DNA from: Actinomycetes bacterium
GTDB lineage: Bacteria; Actinomycetota; Actinomycetes; Actinomycetales; Cellulomonadaceae
DNA length: 8,325 nt
Assembly (NCBI GenBank): GCA_023425905.1
Contig: JAFABT010000361.1
Location: forward strand, 1 to 8,325
Direction: 5' to 3'
The notes beneath the pieces were generated by a model. It was given only the letters and a program-made list of their open reading frames with translations. It ran no database searches and was not told the DNA's origin. The translations under genes and the position numbers were made by a program. Within the stretch, counting starts at the first letter, position 1. The number at the start of each line of letters is the position of its first letter. Shown here piece after piece: positions 1 to 6,802 of the stretch.

Positions 1-1
1 C

Positions 2-442
2 GGCACCCCTGTCGCGACCGCACCGACCCCGGCCTCGCCGGCGCCTGCCTCCCCCGCGCCGTCGCCGAGCAGCTCCGCGTCCGCGCCCACCGAGACCCTC
101 ACGACGTTCGCGTCCCCGAGCCGCAACATCGGGTGCGAGATCACCGCCGCGGGCGTGCGCTGCACGATCGCGAAGTCGGACGAGAAGAAGCCCAAGGACT
201 CCTCGTGCCCCAAGGGGACGACGTGGGGCCGCGTCCTCACCCTCACCCAGGACGGCGCCGACAAGCCGTGCGAGAAGGGCAAGCCGAAGGCGGCCGCGGC
301 GACGACGCCCGTGCTCAACTACGAGCGGTCCACCGCTGCGCACGGCTACACGTGCACGAGCACGACTGCAGGGATCACCTGCCGGCACGACGAGTCCGGT
401 CGCGGCTTCCGTCTGGCCCGAGCCGGCTCGCAGCTGTTCTGA
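2..442 (+). CDS. Secreted DUF6636-like cysteine-rich protein, 3' part
   Basis: The frame is open from the left edge to a TGA at 440-442, giving 146 visible residues; the true start lies outside the window. Visible residues 1-33 are a low-complexity Pro/Ala/Ser/Thr linker, typical of a spacer in exported proteins. From about residue 36 a compact domain begins with FASPSRNIGC and ends with GYTCTS, ITCRHD, GRGFRLAR and a terminal LF. This pattern matches the actinobacterial DUF6636-type domain as I know it (SPSxNIGC, VRC, YxC, GxxCxN, GHGFxLxR). Six cysteines (visible residues 45, 54, 69, 90, 118, 127) suggest disulfides formed outside the cytoplasm. No enzymatic residues are recognisable. The missing N-terminus probably carries a signal peptide or lipobox, possibly a membrane anchor or kinase-like region; that is inference. 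Function unknown. The family call is fairly secure, the localisation likely. Confidence 0.8.
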   Translation, partial: GTPVATAPTPASPAPASPAPSPSSSASAPTETLTTFASPSRNIGCEITAAGVRCTIAKSDEKKPKDSSCPKGTTWGRVLTLTQDGADKPCEKGKPKAAAATTPVLNYERSTAAHGYTCTSTTAGITCRHDESGRGFRLARAGSQLF

Positions 443-522
443 CCGCCCTCCCCCAGGTCACGGCTTCATGACGAGGACGGGATGCCCGCGTCATGGCATG
501 GTCGCGCGAGCTCGGGCGCACT

Positions 523-528
523 ATCGTC
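523..528 (+). promoter_or_regulatory. Possible -10 element (TATCGT) for the membrane-protein gene
   Basis: TATCGT fits the actinobacterial TANNNT -10 pattern and lies in the gap between the DUF6636-like gene and the membrane-protein gene. It would place the transcript start near 535, about 60 bases before the GTG at 595. No convincing -35 box is visible, so this is a weak call. Confidence 0.25.
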
Positions 529-554
529 GCTGATGAGTCGCACCCGCTCACGAG

Positions 555-576
555 CGTGACGCCCCCGGGCGTCGCG
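555..576. promoter_or_regulatory. Strong palindrome / hairpin before the membrane-protein gene
   Basis: GACGCCC (558-564) and GGGCGTC (567-573) are perfect inverted arms separated by CC. Pairing continues outward through a T-G wobble (557/574), G556-C575 and C555-G576. As RNA this gives a 9-10 pair stem ending about 10 bases before the GGAGG at 586-590. It could be a 5'-leader hairpin affecting translation, an operator palindrome, or a terminator for the upstream gene, although no T-tract follows. The sequence shows the symmetry; the role is inferred. Confidence 0.5.
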
Positions 577-585
577 GCCCCGCCT

Positions 586-590
586 GGAGG
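586..590 (+). promoter_or_regulatory. Ribosome binding site deciding the GTG start at 595
   Basis: GGAGG is followed by the spacer ACCC and then GTG CCC. The same layout (AGGAGACCC then GTG CCC) occurs before pepN. This favours the GTG at 595 over the in-frame ATG at 493, which lacks a good site and would put a Pro-rich stretch and the 555-576 palindrome inside the protein. Confidence 0.65.
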
Positions 591-594
591 ACCC

Positions 595-1155
595 GTGCCC
601 GTTCACCCGCCGTCGCCCGAGCAGCTCCGCCGCGCCGCGATCGCCAACCGGCTCGCAGCAGCGGGCGGGCTCGCCCTGCTCGCCTTCCTCACGCTCATCA
701 CGCTCGGCGGAGCCGTCGCCGGCCGCTCGGTCCGCGAGATCATGGATCTCACCGACGACGCCTACGTCCTCGCGTGGTCGGCGGCCGCTGCGGGCGGCCT
801 CGCGCTCGCGTGGGCCGCGGTCACGCTCGCGTTGCGCACCGCCACCGGGGTGCGGACGCCGTCGCGGCGCAGCGCCGTCGTCGTCGCCACGGGCGGGTTC
901 CTCGTCGTGCTCACCTCGGTGCTCGGCTCGACCCTCGTCACCCAGGCGATCGGCGGCGGCACCCTCGTCGACGAGCTGAGGACCTCCGGCTCGATGACCG
1001 GCGGGCAGGCCGTGCTGCTCGTGACGACACTCATCACGCTCGCCGCCGCGGTCGTCGTGCTGCGCGGCTGGTGGCGGTCCCTTCCCGGCGTCGACGCGGA
1101 GACAGGTTCCGAGAGGCGGCCCGGCACCGACGCGACGGGCGATCGCTCGATCTGA
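595..1155 (+). CDS. Hypothetical four-helix membrane protein
   Basis: A 186-residue protein starting at a GTG with GGAGG four bases upstream; an ATG at 493 would add 34 residues but is less supported. Four hydrophobic segments are visible at about residues 20-42, 57-80, 94-118 and 138-157. A basic N-terminus (LRRAAIANR) precedes them, short loops separate helices 1/2 and 3/4, and a hydrophilic Arg/Asp/Thr-rich tail runs from about 161. The loop between helices 2 and 3 is basic (RTPSRR), so by the positive-inside rule both ends are probably cytoplasmic. I see no catalytic or transport motif and do not recognise the family. It converges on the nitroreductase gene with 24 bases between stop codons, and the 152-base gap upstream suggests its own promoter. 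It could be an accessory integral-membrane protein conserved in related actinobacteria, but no function can be assigned. Confidence 0.75.
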   Translation: MPVHPPSPEQLRRAAIANRLAAAGGLALLAFLTLITLGGAVAGRSVREIMDLTDDAYVLAWSAAAAGGLALAWAAVTLALRTATGVRTPSRRSAVVVATGGFLVVLTSVLGSTLVTQAIGGGTLVDELRTSGSMTGGQAVLLVTTLITLAAAVVVLRGWWRSLPGVDAETGSERRPGTDATGDRSI

Positions 1156-1179
1156 CCATCCCGCCGCGTCCGACCCCGC

Positions 1180-1821
1180 TCAGTCGAAGACGGGACCCGA
1201 CGTCCGGGTGCGCTTGATCTCGTAGAAGCCGGACACGCCGGTGAGCAGCACGAGCCCGTCCCAGAGCCGCCCGGCCTCCTCCCCCTTCGGGGCGGGCGTC
1301 ATGACGGGACCGAAGTAGCCCGTGCCGTTGATCGCGACGACCGGCGTTCCGACGTCCTCGCCGACGAGGTCGATCGCGCCCTGGTGCGACGACCGCAGGG
1401 CCACGTCGACGTCGTCCCCGGGCACGTCGGCGGCGCGCTCCGCGAGCGCGAGCGGCAGCCCGACCTCGGCGAGCGCCTCGCGCACGACCGCGTCGTGGTC
1501 GTCCCTGCCGCCCGGGTGGATGCGGGTCCCGATCGCGTCGTAGAGCGCCTTGACGACGCCGTCGCCGTGCGCGAGCCGCGCAGCCGTGACGACGCGCACC
1601 GGCCCCCAGGCGCGGGTCATGAGCTCTGCGTACTCCGCGGGCAGGTCCCGGCCCTGGTTGAGCACGGCGAGGCTCATCACGTGCCAGCGCACCTCGACGT
1701 CCCGCACCGCCGCGACCTCGTCCATCCACCGCGAGGTCATCCACGCCCACGGGCACAGCGGGTCGAACCAGAAGTCCGCCGTGGCTCGCTCCTCGTGTGC
1801 TGCCAGCTCTGCCTGCGTCAT
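1180..1821 (-). CDS. DsbA-family mycothiol-dependent nitroreductase, Rv2466c-like
   Basis: A 213-residue cytoplasmic thioredoxin-fold protein of the DsbA/FrnE group. ADFWFDPLCPWAW (residues 15-27), HVMSLAVLN (47-55), AWGPVR, GEDVGTPVV with the likely cis-Pro160, YFGPV and the C-terminal KRTRT closely follow Mycobacterium tuberculosis Rv2466c as I remember it (about 207 residues). Members of that family use mycothiol as reductant and reduce nitro compounds or serve in oxidative stress. Asn55 and Tyr64 match positions reported to line the active site. The Rv2466c CPWC motif is CPWA here: Cys23 remains and the second cysteine is Ala26, so a dithiol mechanism is not available and a monothiol cycle through mycothiol is more likely (inference). 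The ATG at 1821 has GAGGAG seven bases upstream. The frame stays open further upstream, but that extension is Arg/Pro-rich and not family-like. Divergent from pepN. Confidence 0.9.
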   Translation of the reverse strand: MTQAELAAHEERATADFWFDPLCPWAWMTSRWMDEVAAVRDVEVRWHVMSLAVLNQGRDLPAEYAELMTRAWGPVRVVTAARLAHGDGVVKALYDAIGTRIHPGGRDDHDAVVREALAEVGLPLALAERAADVPGDDVDVALRSSHQGAIDLVGEDVGTPVVAINGTGYFGPVMTPAPKGEEAGRLWDGLVLLTGVSGFYEIKRTRTSGPVFD

Positions 1822-1828
1822 CGATGCG

Positions 1829-1834
1829 CTCCTC
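1829..1834 (-). promoter_or_regulatory. Ribosome binding site of the nitroreductase gene
   Basis: Read on the minus strand this is GAGGAG, seven bases before the ATG at 1821-1819. It fixes the start at MTQAEL and rules out the longer open frame reaching 1950. Confidence 0.7.
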
Positions 1835-1863
1835 TGTGGTGGACCAGTCGGGCGAACACGGGA

Positions 1864-1879
1864 CCGGCGGCGACGCCGG
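1864..1879. promoter_or_regulatory. Perfect 6-bp stem-loop in the divergent nitroreductase/pepN gap
   Basis: CCGGCG (1864-1869) and CGCCGG (1874-1879) flank the four bases GCGA, a GNRA-type loop if transcribed on the plus strand. It lies 43-58 bases upstream of the nitroreductase start and about 95 bases upstream of pepN. It could be an operator or part of the nitroreductase leader. Such short GC stems arise easily in this base composition, so the functional call is weak. Confidence 0.3.
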
Positions 1880-1930
1880 CGGTCAACGGGGACAACCGGC
1901 CCCCGACGCGGCCCATTCCCGCAGCGGTGC

Positions 1931-1936
1931 GAGGAT
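1931..1936 (+). promoter_or_regulatory. Possible -10 element of pepN
   Basis: GAGGAT preceded by TGC (1928-1930) resembles an extended -10 of the actinobacterial TAGGAT type, with a first-base mismatch. It would give a leader of about 30 bases before the GTG at 1973. No matching -35 box is evident. Confidence 0.25.
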
Positions 1937-1963
1937 GGTACGAGCAGCACCCCTCACCCCCCT

Positions 1964-1968
1964 AGGAG
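1964..1968 (+). promoter_or_regulatory. Ribosome binding site deciding the pepN GTG start
   Basis: AGGAG is followed by ACCC and GTG at 1973. The open frame extends back to 1550, but that upstream part is antisense to the nitroreductase gene. The residues after the GTG (PAQNLTRAEAAERS) match the usual N-terminus of actinobacterial PepN. Confidence 0.75.
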
Positions 1969-1972
1969 ACCC

Positions 1973-4558
1973 GTGCCCGCCCAGAACCTCACCCGTGCCG
2001 AAGCGGCCGAGCGCTCCGCGCTCGTCTCCGTCGAGACCTACGACGTCGCGCTCGACCTCACGCAGGGGCCCACGACCTTCCGGTCGGTGACGACGGTGCG
2101 TTTCACCGCGACCGCGCCTGGGTCGACCTTCCTCGACCTCATCGCCGAGGACGTCCACCGCGTGACGGTCAACGGCACCGACGTCGACCCGGACGACGTG
2201 TTCGCCGACTCCCGCGTGCGCCTCGACGCGCTCGCCGCCGGGGTCAACGAGGTCACGGTCGAGGCCGACTGCGCCTACACCAACACCGGGGAGGGCCTGC
2301 ACCGCTTCGTCGACCCCGTCGACGAGGAGGTCTACCTCTACTCGCAGTTCGAGGTCGCCGACTCCCGCCGCGTCTACGCGGTGTTCGAGCAGCCTGATCT
2401 CAAGGCCGAGTTCCGGTTCACCGTGACGGCGCCCGCGCACTGGCTCGTCCTGTCCAACGCGATCACGCCGGACCCGCTCACCGACGCCGAGGCCGGCACG
2501 CGCACCTGGTCGTTCCCCCCGACGCAGCGCATGTCGAGCTACATCACGGCGATCGTCGCGGGCCCGTACCACGAGGTGCGCGGCGAGCTCACGTCGAGCG
2601 ACGGCCGCGTCATCCCCCTCGGGGTCCAGTGCCGCGCGTCGCTCGCGGAGCACCTCGACGCCGAGGAGATCTTCGACATCACGCGCCGCGGCTTCGCATT
2701 CTACGAGCGAGCCTTCGACCAGCCCTACCCCTTCACGAAGTACGACCAGATCTTCGTCCCGGAGTTCAACGCAGGTGCGATGGAGAACGCGGGCGCCGTC
2801 ACCTACCGCGAGTCCTACGTCTTCCGGTCCAAGGTCACCGAGGCGACGGTCGAGCGGCGCGCCGTGACGATCCTTCACGAGCTCGCCCACATGTGGTTCG
2901 GGGACCTCGTGACGATGGCCTGGTGGAACGACCTGTGGCTCAACGAGTCCTTCGCGGAGTACGCCTCGCACCTCGCCGCGGCCGAGGCCACCCGCTGGAC
3001 CGGCGCGTGGACGACGTTCTCCTCCCTCGAGAAGTCCTGGGCCTACCGGCAGGACCAGCTCCCCTCGACCCACCCGATCGTCGCGGACATCCGCGACCTC
3101 GCGGACGTCGAGGTGAACTTCGACGGGATCACGTACGCGAAGGGCGCCTCGGTGCTGCGCCAGCTCGTCGCCTGGGTCGGGCAGGAGCAGTTCCTCGCGG
3201 GCGTGCGTCAGTACTTCGCGAAGCACGCCTTCGGCAACACGACGTTGCGCGACCTCCTCGTCGAGCTCGAGGCCACGAGCGGGCGCGACCTGTCCGGCTG
3301 GTCGGCCCTCTGGCTCGAGCAGGCAGGCGTCACGCTGCTCCGTCCCGAGCTCGAGGTCGACGGCGACGGGGTCATCACCGCGTTCGCGATCTGCCAGGAG
3401 GTTCCCCCGACGCATCCGGTCCAGCGCCCGCACCGGCTGCGCGTCGGCGGCTACGACCTCGTCGAGCAGCCGGACGGAGCGGTCCGGCTCGAGCAGACCC
3501 TCTCCGTCGAGCTCGACGTCGACGGTCCCCGCACCGAGGTGCCGGAGCTCGTCGGGCAGGAGCGGCCTGCGCTCGTCCTCCTCAACGACGGCGACCTCGC
3601 CTACGCGAAGATCCGCCTCGACGCCGAGTCGCTCGAGGTCGCCGTCGAGCACCTCGCGGCGATCGACGACTCCCTCGCGCGCACGCTCGTGTGGTCCGCC
3701 GCGTGGGACATGACCCGCGACGGCGAGTGGGCCGCGCGGGACTTCGTCGACCTCGTGCTCGGCAACATCTCCTCCGAGTCCGACTCCTCCGTCGTCCTCG
3801 TCCTGCTGCGGCAGCTCGCCACCGCGCTCGGCTCGTACGTCGCCGACGAGGTCCGCGCCGTCACCGCCCGCCAGGTCGCGGACCGGCTGTGGCAGCTCAC
3901 CCAGGAGGCGGCCCCTGGTTCCGACATCCAGCTCCAGCTCCTCAAGGCCTTCGCGCTGCACGCGGGCACACCCGCGCAGCTCGACGTGCTCGACGGCCTC
4001 GCGGCCGGGCGGACGACGCTCGACGGCCTCGAGCTCGACACGGACCTCTCGTGGGAGCTGCTGCTCGCGCGGGTCGCGGGCGGACGCGCGGGAGCCACGG
4101 CGATCGACGCTGCTCTCGGGGCGGACGCGACCGCGTCGGGGCAGCGGGCCGCGGCCGCCGCGCGCGCCGCGATCCCGACGCTCGAGGGCAAGACGGAGGC
4201 GTGGCGCGCGATGGTCGTCGAGGAGGGCATGCCGAACGCCATCCTCGGGAATGCCCTCGTCGGCTTCACCCGTGTGCCGGACCGCTCGCTGCTCGTGAGG
4301 TGGGTCGAGCCGTACTTCGACGCGATCGCGCACGTGTGGAGCACCCGCGGGAACGACATGGCGCAGGACGTCGTCGTCGGGCTCTACCCGACCCAGCTCG
4401 CGGCCTCGACGGAGATCGACGTCCTCGCGCGCACGGACGAGTATCTCGAGGGTCTCGGCGAGGAGCACCCGGGCCTGCGTCGCATGCTCCTCGAGTGCCG
4501 GGACGGCGTGCGCCGCGCCCGCGCGGCGCAGGAGGCGGACCGGCGGCTGCGCGGCTGA
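1973..4558 (+). CDS. pepN: Aminopeptidase N, M1 family zinc metallopeptidase
   Basis: Complete 861-residue enzyme, the normal length for actinobacterial PepN. It removes N-terminal amino acids from peptides and acts late in cytosolic protein turnover; no signal peptide or membrane segment is visible. The N-terminal beta domain covers roughly residues 1-185. The thermolysin-like catalytic domain carries the exopeptidase motif GAMEN at 268-272 and the zinc site HELAH at 302-306, with third ligand Glu325 in NESFAEY. Thus the zinc ligands are His302, His306 and Glu325, the general base is Glu303, and Tyr388 (in GITYAKG) is the expected transition-state tyrosine. A helical ERAP1-C-like domain follows from about 510 to 850. 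All key residues are present, so the enzyme should be active. The GTG start is supported by AGGAG four bases upstream. The gene ends 6 bases from the convergent malQ stop, so it is probably monocistronic. Confidence 0.97.
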   Translation: MPAQNLTRAEAAERSALVSVETYDVALDLTQGPTTFRSVTTVRFTATAPGSTFLDLIAEDVHRVTVNGTDVDPDDVFADSRVRLDALAAGVNEVTVEADCAYTNTGEGLHRFVDPVDEEVYLYSQFEVADSRRVYAVFEQPDLKAEFRFTVTAPAHWLVLSNAITPDPLTDAEAGTRTWSFPPTQRMSSYITAIVAGPYHEVRGELTSSDGRVIPLGVQCRASLAEHLDAEEIFDITRRGFAFYERAFDQPYPFTKYDQIFVPEFNAGAMENAGAVTYRESYVFRSKVTEATVERRAVTILHELAHMWFGDLVTMAWWNDLWLNESFAEYASHLAAAEATRWTGAWTTFSSLEKSWAYRQDQLPSTHPIVADIRDLADVEVNFDGITYAKGASVLRQLVAWVGQEQFLAGVRQYFAKHAFGNTTLRDLLVELEATSGRDLSGWSALWLEQAGVTLLRPELEVDGDGVITAFAICQEVPPTHPVQRPHRLRVGGYDLVEQPDGAVRLEQTLSVELDVDGPRTEVPELVGQERPALVLLNDGDLAYAKIRLDAESLEVAVEHLAAIDDSLARTLVWSAAWDMTRDGEWAARDFVDLVLGNISSESDSSVVLVLLRQLATALGSYVADEVRAVTARQVADRLWQLTQEAAPGSDIQLQLLKAFALHAGTPAQLDVLDGLAAGRTTLDGLELDTDLSWELLLARVAGGRAGATAIDAALGADATASGQRAAAAARAAIPTLEGKTEAWRAMVVEEGMPNAILGNALVGFTRVPDRSLLVRWVEPYFDAIAHVWSTRGNDMAQDVVVGLYPTQLAASTEIDVLARTDEYLEGLGEEHPGLRRMLLECRDGVRRARAAQEADRRLRG

Positions 4559-4569
4559 CGCCGCTCAGC
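4546..4569. terminator. Shared hairpin over the pepN and malQ stop codons
   Basis: GCGGC (4551-4555) pairs with GCCGC (4560-4564) around the loop TGAC, which holds the pepN TGA. After one C/T mismatch, GCTG (4546-4549) pairs with CAGC (4566-4569), and the malQ stop (4565-4567 on the minus strand) sits in this outer part. The element is symmetric, so it could act in both directions between convergent genes with only a 6-base gap. There is no T-tract, common for actinobacterial terminators. The pairing is seen directly; termination is inferred. Confidence 0.5.
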
Positions 4570-6703
4570 GCCTCGGCATCACCTTGAGCAAGGACCGCAC
4601 CCTCGGGTGATCGGGCAGGTCGTCGAGCAGGACGACCTGCCCGACTCCGTCTCCGAGGGGCACCTTCCAGTTCGGGTACTCCGTGTCGGTGCCCGGCTGG
4701 TTCTGGGTGCGCCGCTCCCCCGTGGCGTCGACGAGCGAGAGCCCGCGCAGGAGCGACGGGGTCTGGAGCATGAGCCGGTGGAGCGCCTCGACGACCTCAC
4801 GCTCGGACGGGTCGAGGCCCACGAGGCCCCGGTCCCGCAGCAGCGCGAGCATGTCTTCTCGTTCGCGTCGTGCCGCCTGCTGGACGACGGGGAACGGCTC
4901 GGCGAGCAGCCCGAGACGCTCACGGAGCAGGACGTGCTCGTCCGCGAGGTAGCCAGCGGTCGGAGGTAGGTCGTGCGTGTTCACCGTGGCGAGCGCGAGG
5001 CGACGGTAACGCTCGGGCGGCAGGGCGTGGCCGTCGTCCGTCTTCTCGAACCAGAGCACGCTCGTCCCGAGGATGCCGCGCTCGGTGAGGTAGTCCCGGA
5101 CCCAGGGCTCGACCGTGCCGAGGTCCTCACCGATGACGACGACACCGGCCCGGTGCGCCTCGAGGCAGAGGATGCCGATGAGCGCCTCGTGGTCGTAGCG
5201 GACGTAGACGCCCGTGTCTGCCGGCTGGCCCTGCGGGATCCACCACAGGCGGAACAGCCCGATGACGTGGTCGATGCGCAGGGCACCCGCGTGCCGCAGG
5301 ATCGTGCGCAGCATGTCCCGGTAGGGCAGGTAACCGACCCGTTCGAGACCGCGCGGGTGCCACGGCGGCTGCTGCCAGTTCTGCCCCTGCTGGTTGTACA
5401 TGTCCGGCGGCGCGCCGACCTCGACGGACCGCGCCATGACGTCTCCGAGCGCCCACGCGTCCGATCCCTCGGGGTGCACGCCGACGGCGAGGTCATGCAT
5501 GATCCCGAGCCGCATGCCGCCGTCCTTCGCCGCACGCTGTGCGGCAGCGAGCTGCTCGTCAGCGATCCACTGCAGCCAGCAGAAGTAGTCGACGCGCTCC
5601 GCGAGCTCGACACGTGCCTGCGCGACAAGCGGGGATGACGGGTCGAGCGCCTCGGCCGGCCACGGCTCGCCCTGGTACCGCTCGGCGAGTGCGCACCACA
5701 GCGCGAAGCTCTCGAGGCCCGTCCCCTGCTCCTCGCGGAACGCGGCGAAGCGTGCCTCGCGGATGCCGGACCGCGGTGCGGACCACAGCACCTCGAGCGC
5801 GGAGCTCTTCGCCTGCCAGACCGCGTCCCGGTCGAGCGGGCCGGGATCGGTGCTCAGGGCGCGGGCAGGCTCGCCCGCCCAGTCGACGAGAGACCGGTCG
5901 GCCGCGTTGAGATAGGCGGCCTCGGGGACGTCCTCGACCCGGATGTAGAGCGGGTTGACCCAGCGGCGAGTCGTCGGACGATAGGGCGAGGGCGACATCG
6001 GCGGCACGGGCTCGGCCGCGTGCAAGGGGTTGATGAGGAGGAAGTCCGCGCCGGCGGTGCCGAAGAACCACCCGAGGTCGCCGAGGTCGGCGAGGTCGCC
6101 CACACCCCACGACGCGCGCGAACGCACGGAGTACAGCTGCGCGAGCGCACCCCACGCCCCCGTGCTGTCCGGCGCTGCAAGGAAGTCGGGCAGCTCCAGG
6201 CGGTTGGGGGCCACGACGAGCCTGCCTCGACTCTCCCCCGCCGCGAGGTGAGCGACGACGGTGTGCCAACCGAGCGGGAGGTCTGCAGGCACGGAGAACG
6301 TCGCGCGACCCACGAGCGTGCCGTCGACCGTCCGCGGCTCGACGTAGCGGTCGATCTGGTCGAGCCACCGCTCGCCCCCGCCGGCCTCCGGGTCGAGCTC
6401 GACGCTCACCGAGACCTCTGCGCCGTGGGGGACGTGGACCTCGAGCTCGCGCCACTGCCCCGCACGGACGACGAGAACGTGCGGCACGGTGAGACGCCAG
6501 GGCGCGTCCTCGTGGTCCCGCAGCGCGATCGCGATGCGCTCCTCGCTCTGCGCGTCGACCCCGAGCGCCGCTAGCGCCGCGACGATGGCGCGCGCATCGG
6601 TGCGCCGCTCGCCGCCGCCGTACCCGGTGTGACCGGGGATGACGCCGTGGGCGTGCGCGAGGTCGAGCAATGCCAGCGAGGGTTCCTGCCAAGGGCCGTC
6701 CAC
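4565..6703 (-). CDS. malQ: 4-alpha-glucanotransferase (amylomaltase), GH77
   Basis: Complete 712-residue enzyme that transfers alpha-1,4-glucan segments between maltodextrins in the cytoplasm, used in maltose and glycogen metabolism. An N-terminal region with helix and beta-sandwich modules (about 1-170) precedes the GH77 barrel, as in long actinobacterial MalQ proteins. Visible barrel motifs are QLYSVRSRASWGVGD, LINPLHAAEP and SPYRPTTRRWVNPLYI. The catalytic residues are Asp478 (nucleophile, in ALRIDHV), Glu526 (acid/base, in GEDLGTVEP) and Asp578 (in NTHDLPP). Their spacings of 48 and 52 residues equal those of E. coli MalQ 448/496/548 as I recall them. Asp404 lies in the conserved MHDLAVGV. 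I chose GTG at 6703, shortly after GGGAAG; a TTG one codon upstream is possible. An ATG at 6808 would overlap the mscS start and add a non-family-like tail. Divergent from mscS, convergent with pepN, hence a single-gene unit. Confidence 0.95.
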   Translation of the reverse strand: MDGPWQEPSLALLDLAHAHGVIPGHTGYGGGERRTDARAIVAALAALGVDAQSEERIAIALRDHEDAPWRLTVPHVLVVRAGQWRELEVHVPHGAEVSVSVELDPEAGGGERWLDQIDRYVEPRTVDGTLVGRATFSVPADLPLGWHTVVAHLAAGESRGRLVVAPNRLELPDFLAAPDSTGAWGALAQLYSVRSRASWGVGDLADLGDLGWFFGTAGADFLLINPLHAAEPVPPMSPSPYRPTTRRWVNPLYIRVEDVPEAAYLNAADRSLVDWAGEPARALSTDPGPLDRDAVWQAKSSALEVLWSAPRSGIREARFAAFREEQGTGLESFALWCALAERYQGEPWPAEALDPSSPLVAQARVELAERVDYFCWLQWIADEQLAAAQRAAKDGGMRLGIMHDLAVGVHPEGSDAWALGDVMARSVEVGAPPDMYNQQGQNWQQPPWHPRGLERVGYLPYRDMLRTILRHAGALRIDHVIGLFRLWWIPQGQPADTGVYVRYDHEALIGILCLEAHRAGVVVIGEDLGTVEPWVRDYLTERGILGTSVLWFEKTDDGHALPPERYRRLALATVNTHDLPPTAGYLADEHVLLRERLGLLAEPFPVVQQAARREREDMLALLRDRGLVGLDPSEREVVEALHRLMLQTPSLLRGLSLVDATGERRTQNQPGTDTEYPNWKVPLGDGVGQVVLLDDLPDHPRVRSLLKVMPRR

Positions 6704-6790
6704 CAATCGATCTTCCCACGACGTCCCGGAAGACACAGGAGGCCACGCCCACCCGCGTCGGTCGCGCCCGCCGTCCCGGGTCAGGTCACC

Positions 6791-6796
6791 TAGCCT
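6791..6796 (+). promoter_or_regulatory. -10 element consistent with leaderless mscS mRNA
   Basis: TAGCCT matches TANNNT and ends exactly six bases (all G) before the ATG at 6803. With the usual -10 to start-site distance, the first transcribed base would be the A of the ATG, giving a leaderless transcript, which is common in actinobacteria. The G run could instead be a poor ribosome binding site. No clear -35 box is visible. Confidence 0.45.
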
Positions 6797-6802
6797 GGGG
6801 GG

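Noticed and set aside
482..499. ATGCC/GGCAT inverted repeat after the DUF6636-like gene
   Set aside because: Only five pairs with an eight-base loop; expected by chance.
493..594. N-terminal extension of the membrane protein from the ATG at 493
   Set aside because: It lacks a good ribosome binding site and would read through a possible -10 and a strong palindrome, while GTG 595 has GGAGG at proper spacing. Not fully excluded.
1141..1152. Inverted repeat GATCG-CT-CGATC just before the stop at 1153-1155 as a terminator
   Set aside because: A short stem with a two-base loop, within coding sequence and with no further pairing; too weak to call.
1883..4468. An 861-residue open frame antisense to pepN
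   Set aside because: Its composition (Arg/Glu/Val/Gly/Asp-rich, no motifs) is that of a shadow frame in GC-rich DNA. The plus strand carries complete M1 motifs in the expected codon phase.
2629..4587. A 652-residue plus-strand frame overlapping pepN
   Set aside because: An Arg/Pro/Ala-rich shadow in another phase, with no domain signature and fully inside a confident gene.
5559..6752. A 397-residue minus-strand frame overlapping malQ
   Set aside because: An Arg-rich shadow frame; malQ in the other phase has all GH77 catalytic motifs.
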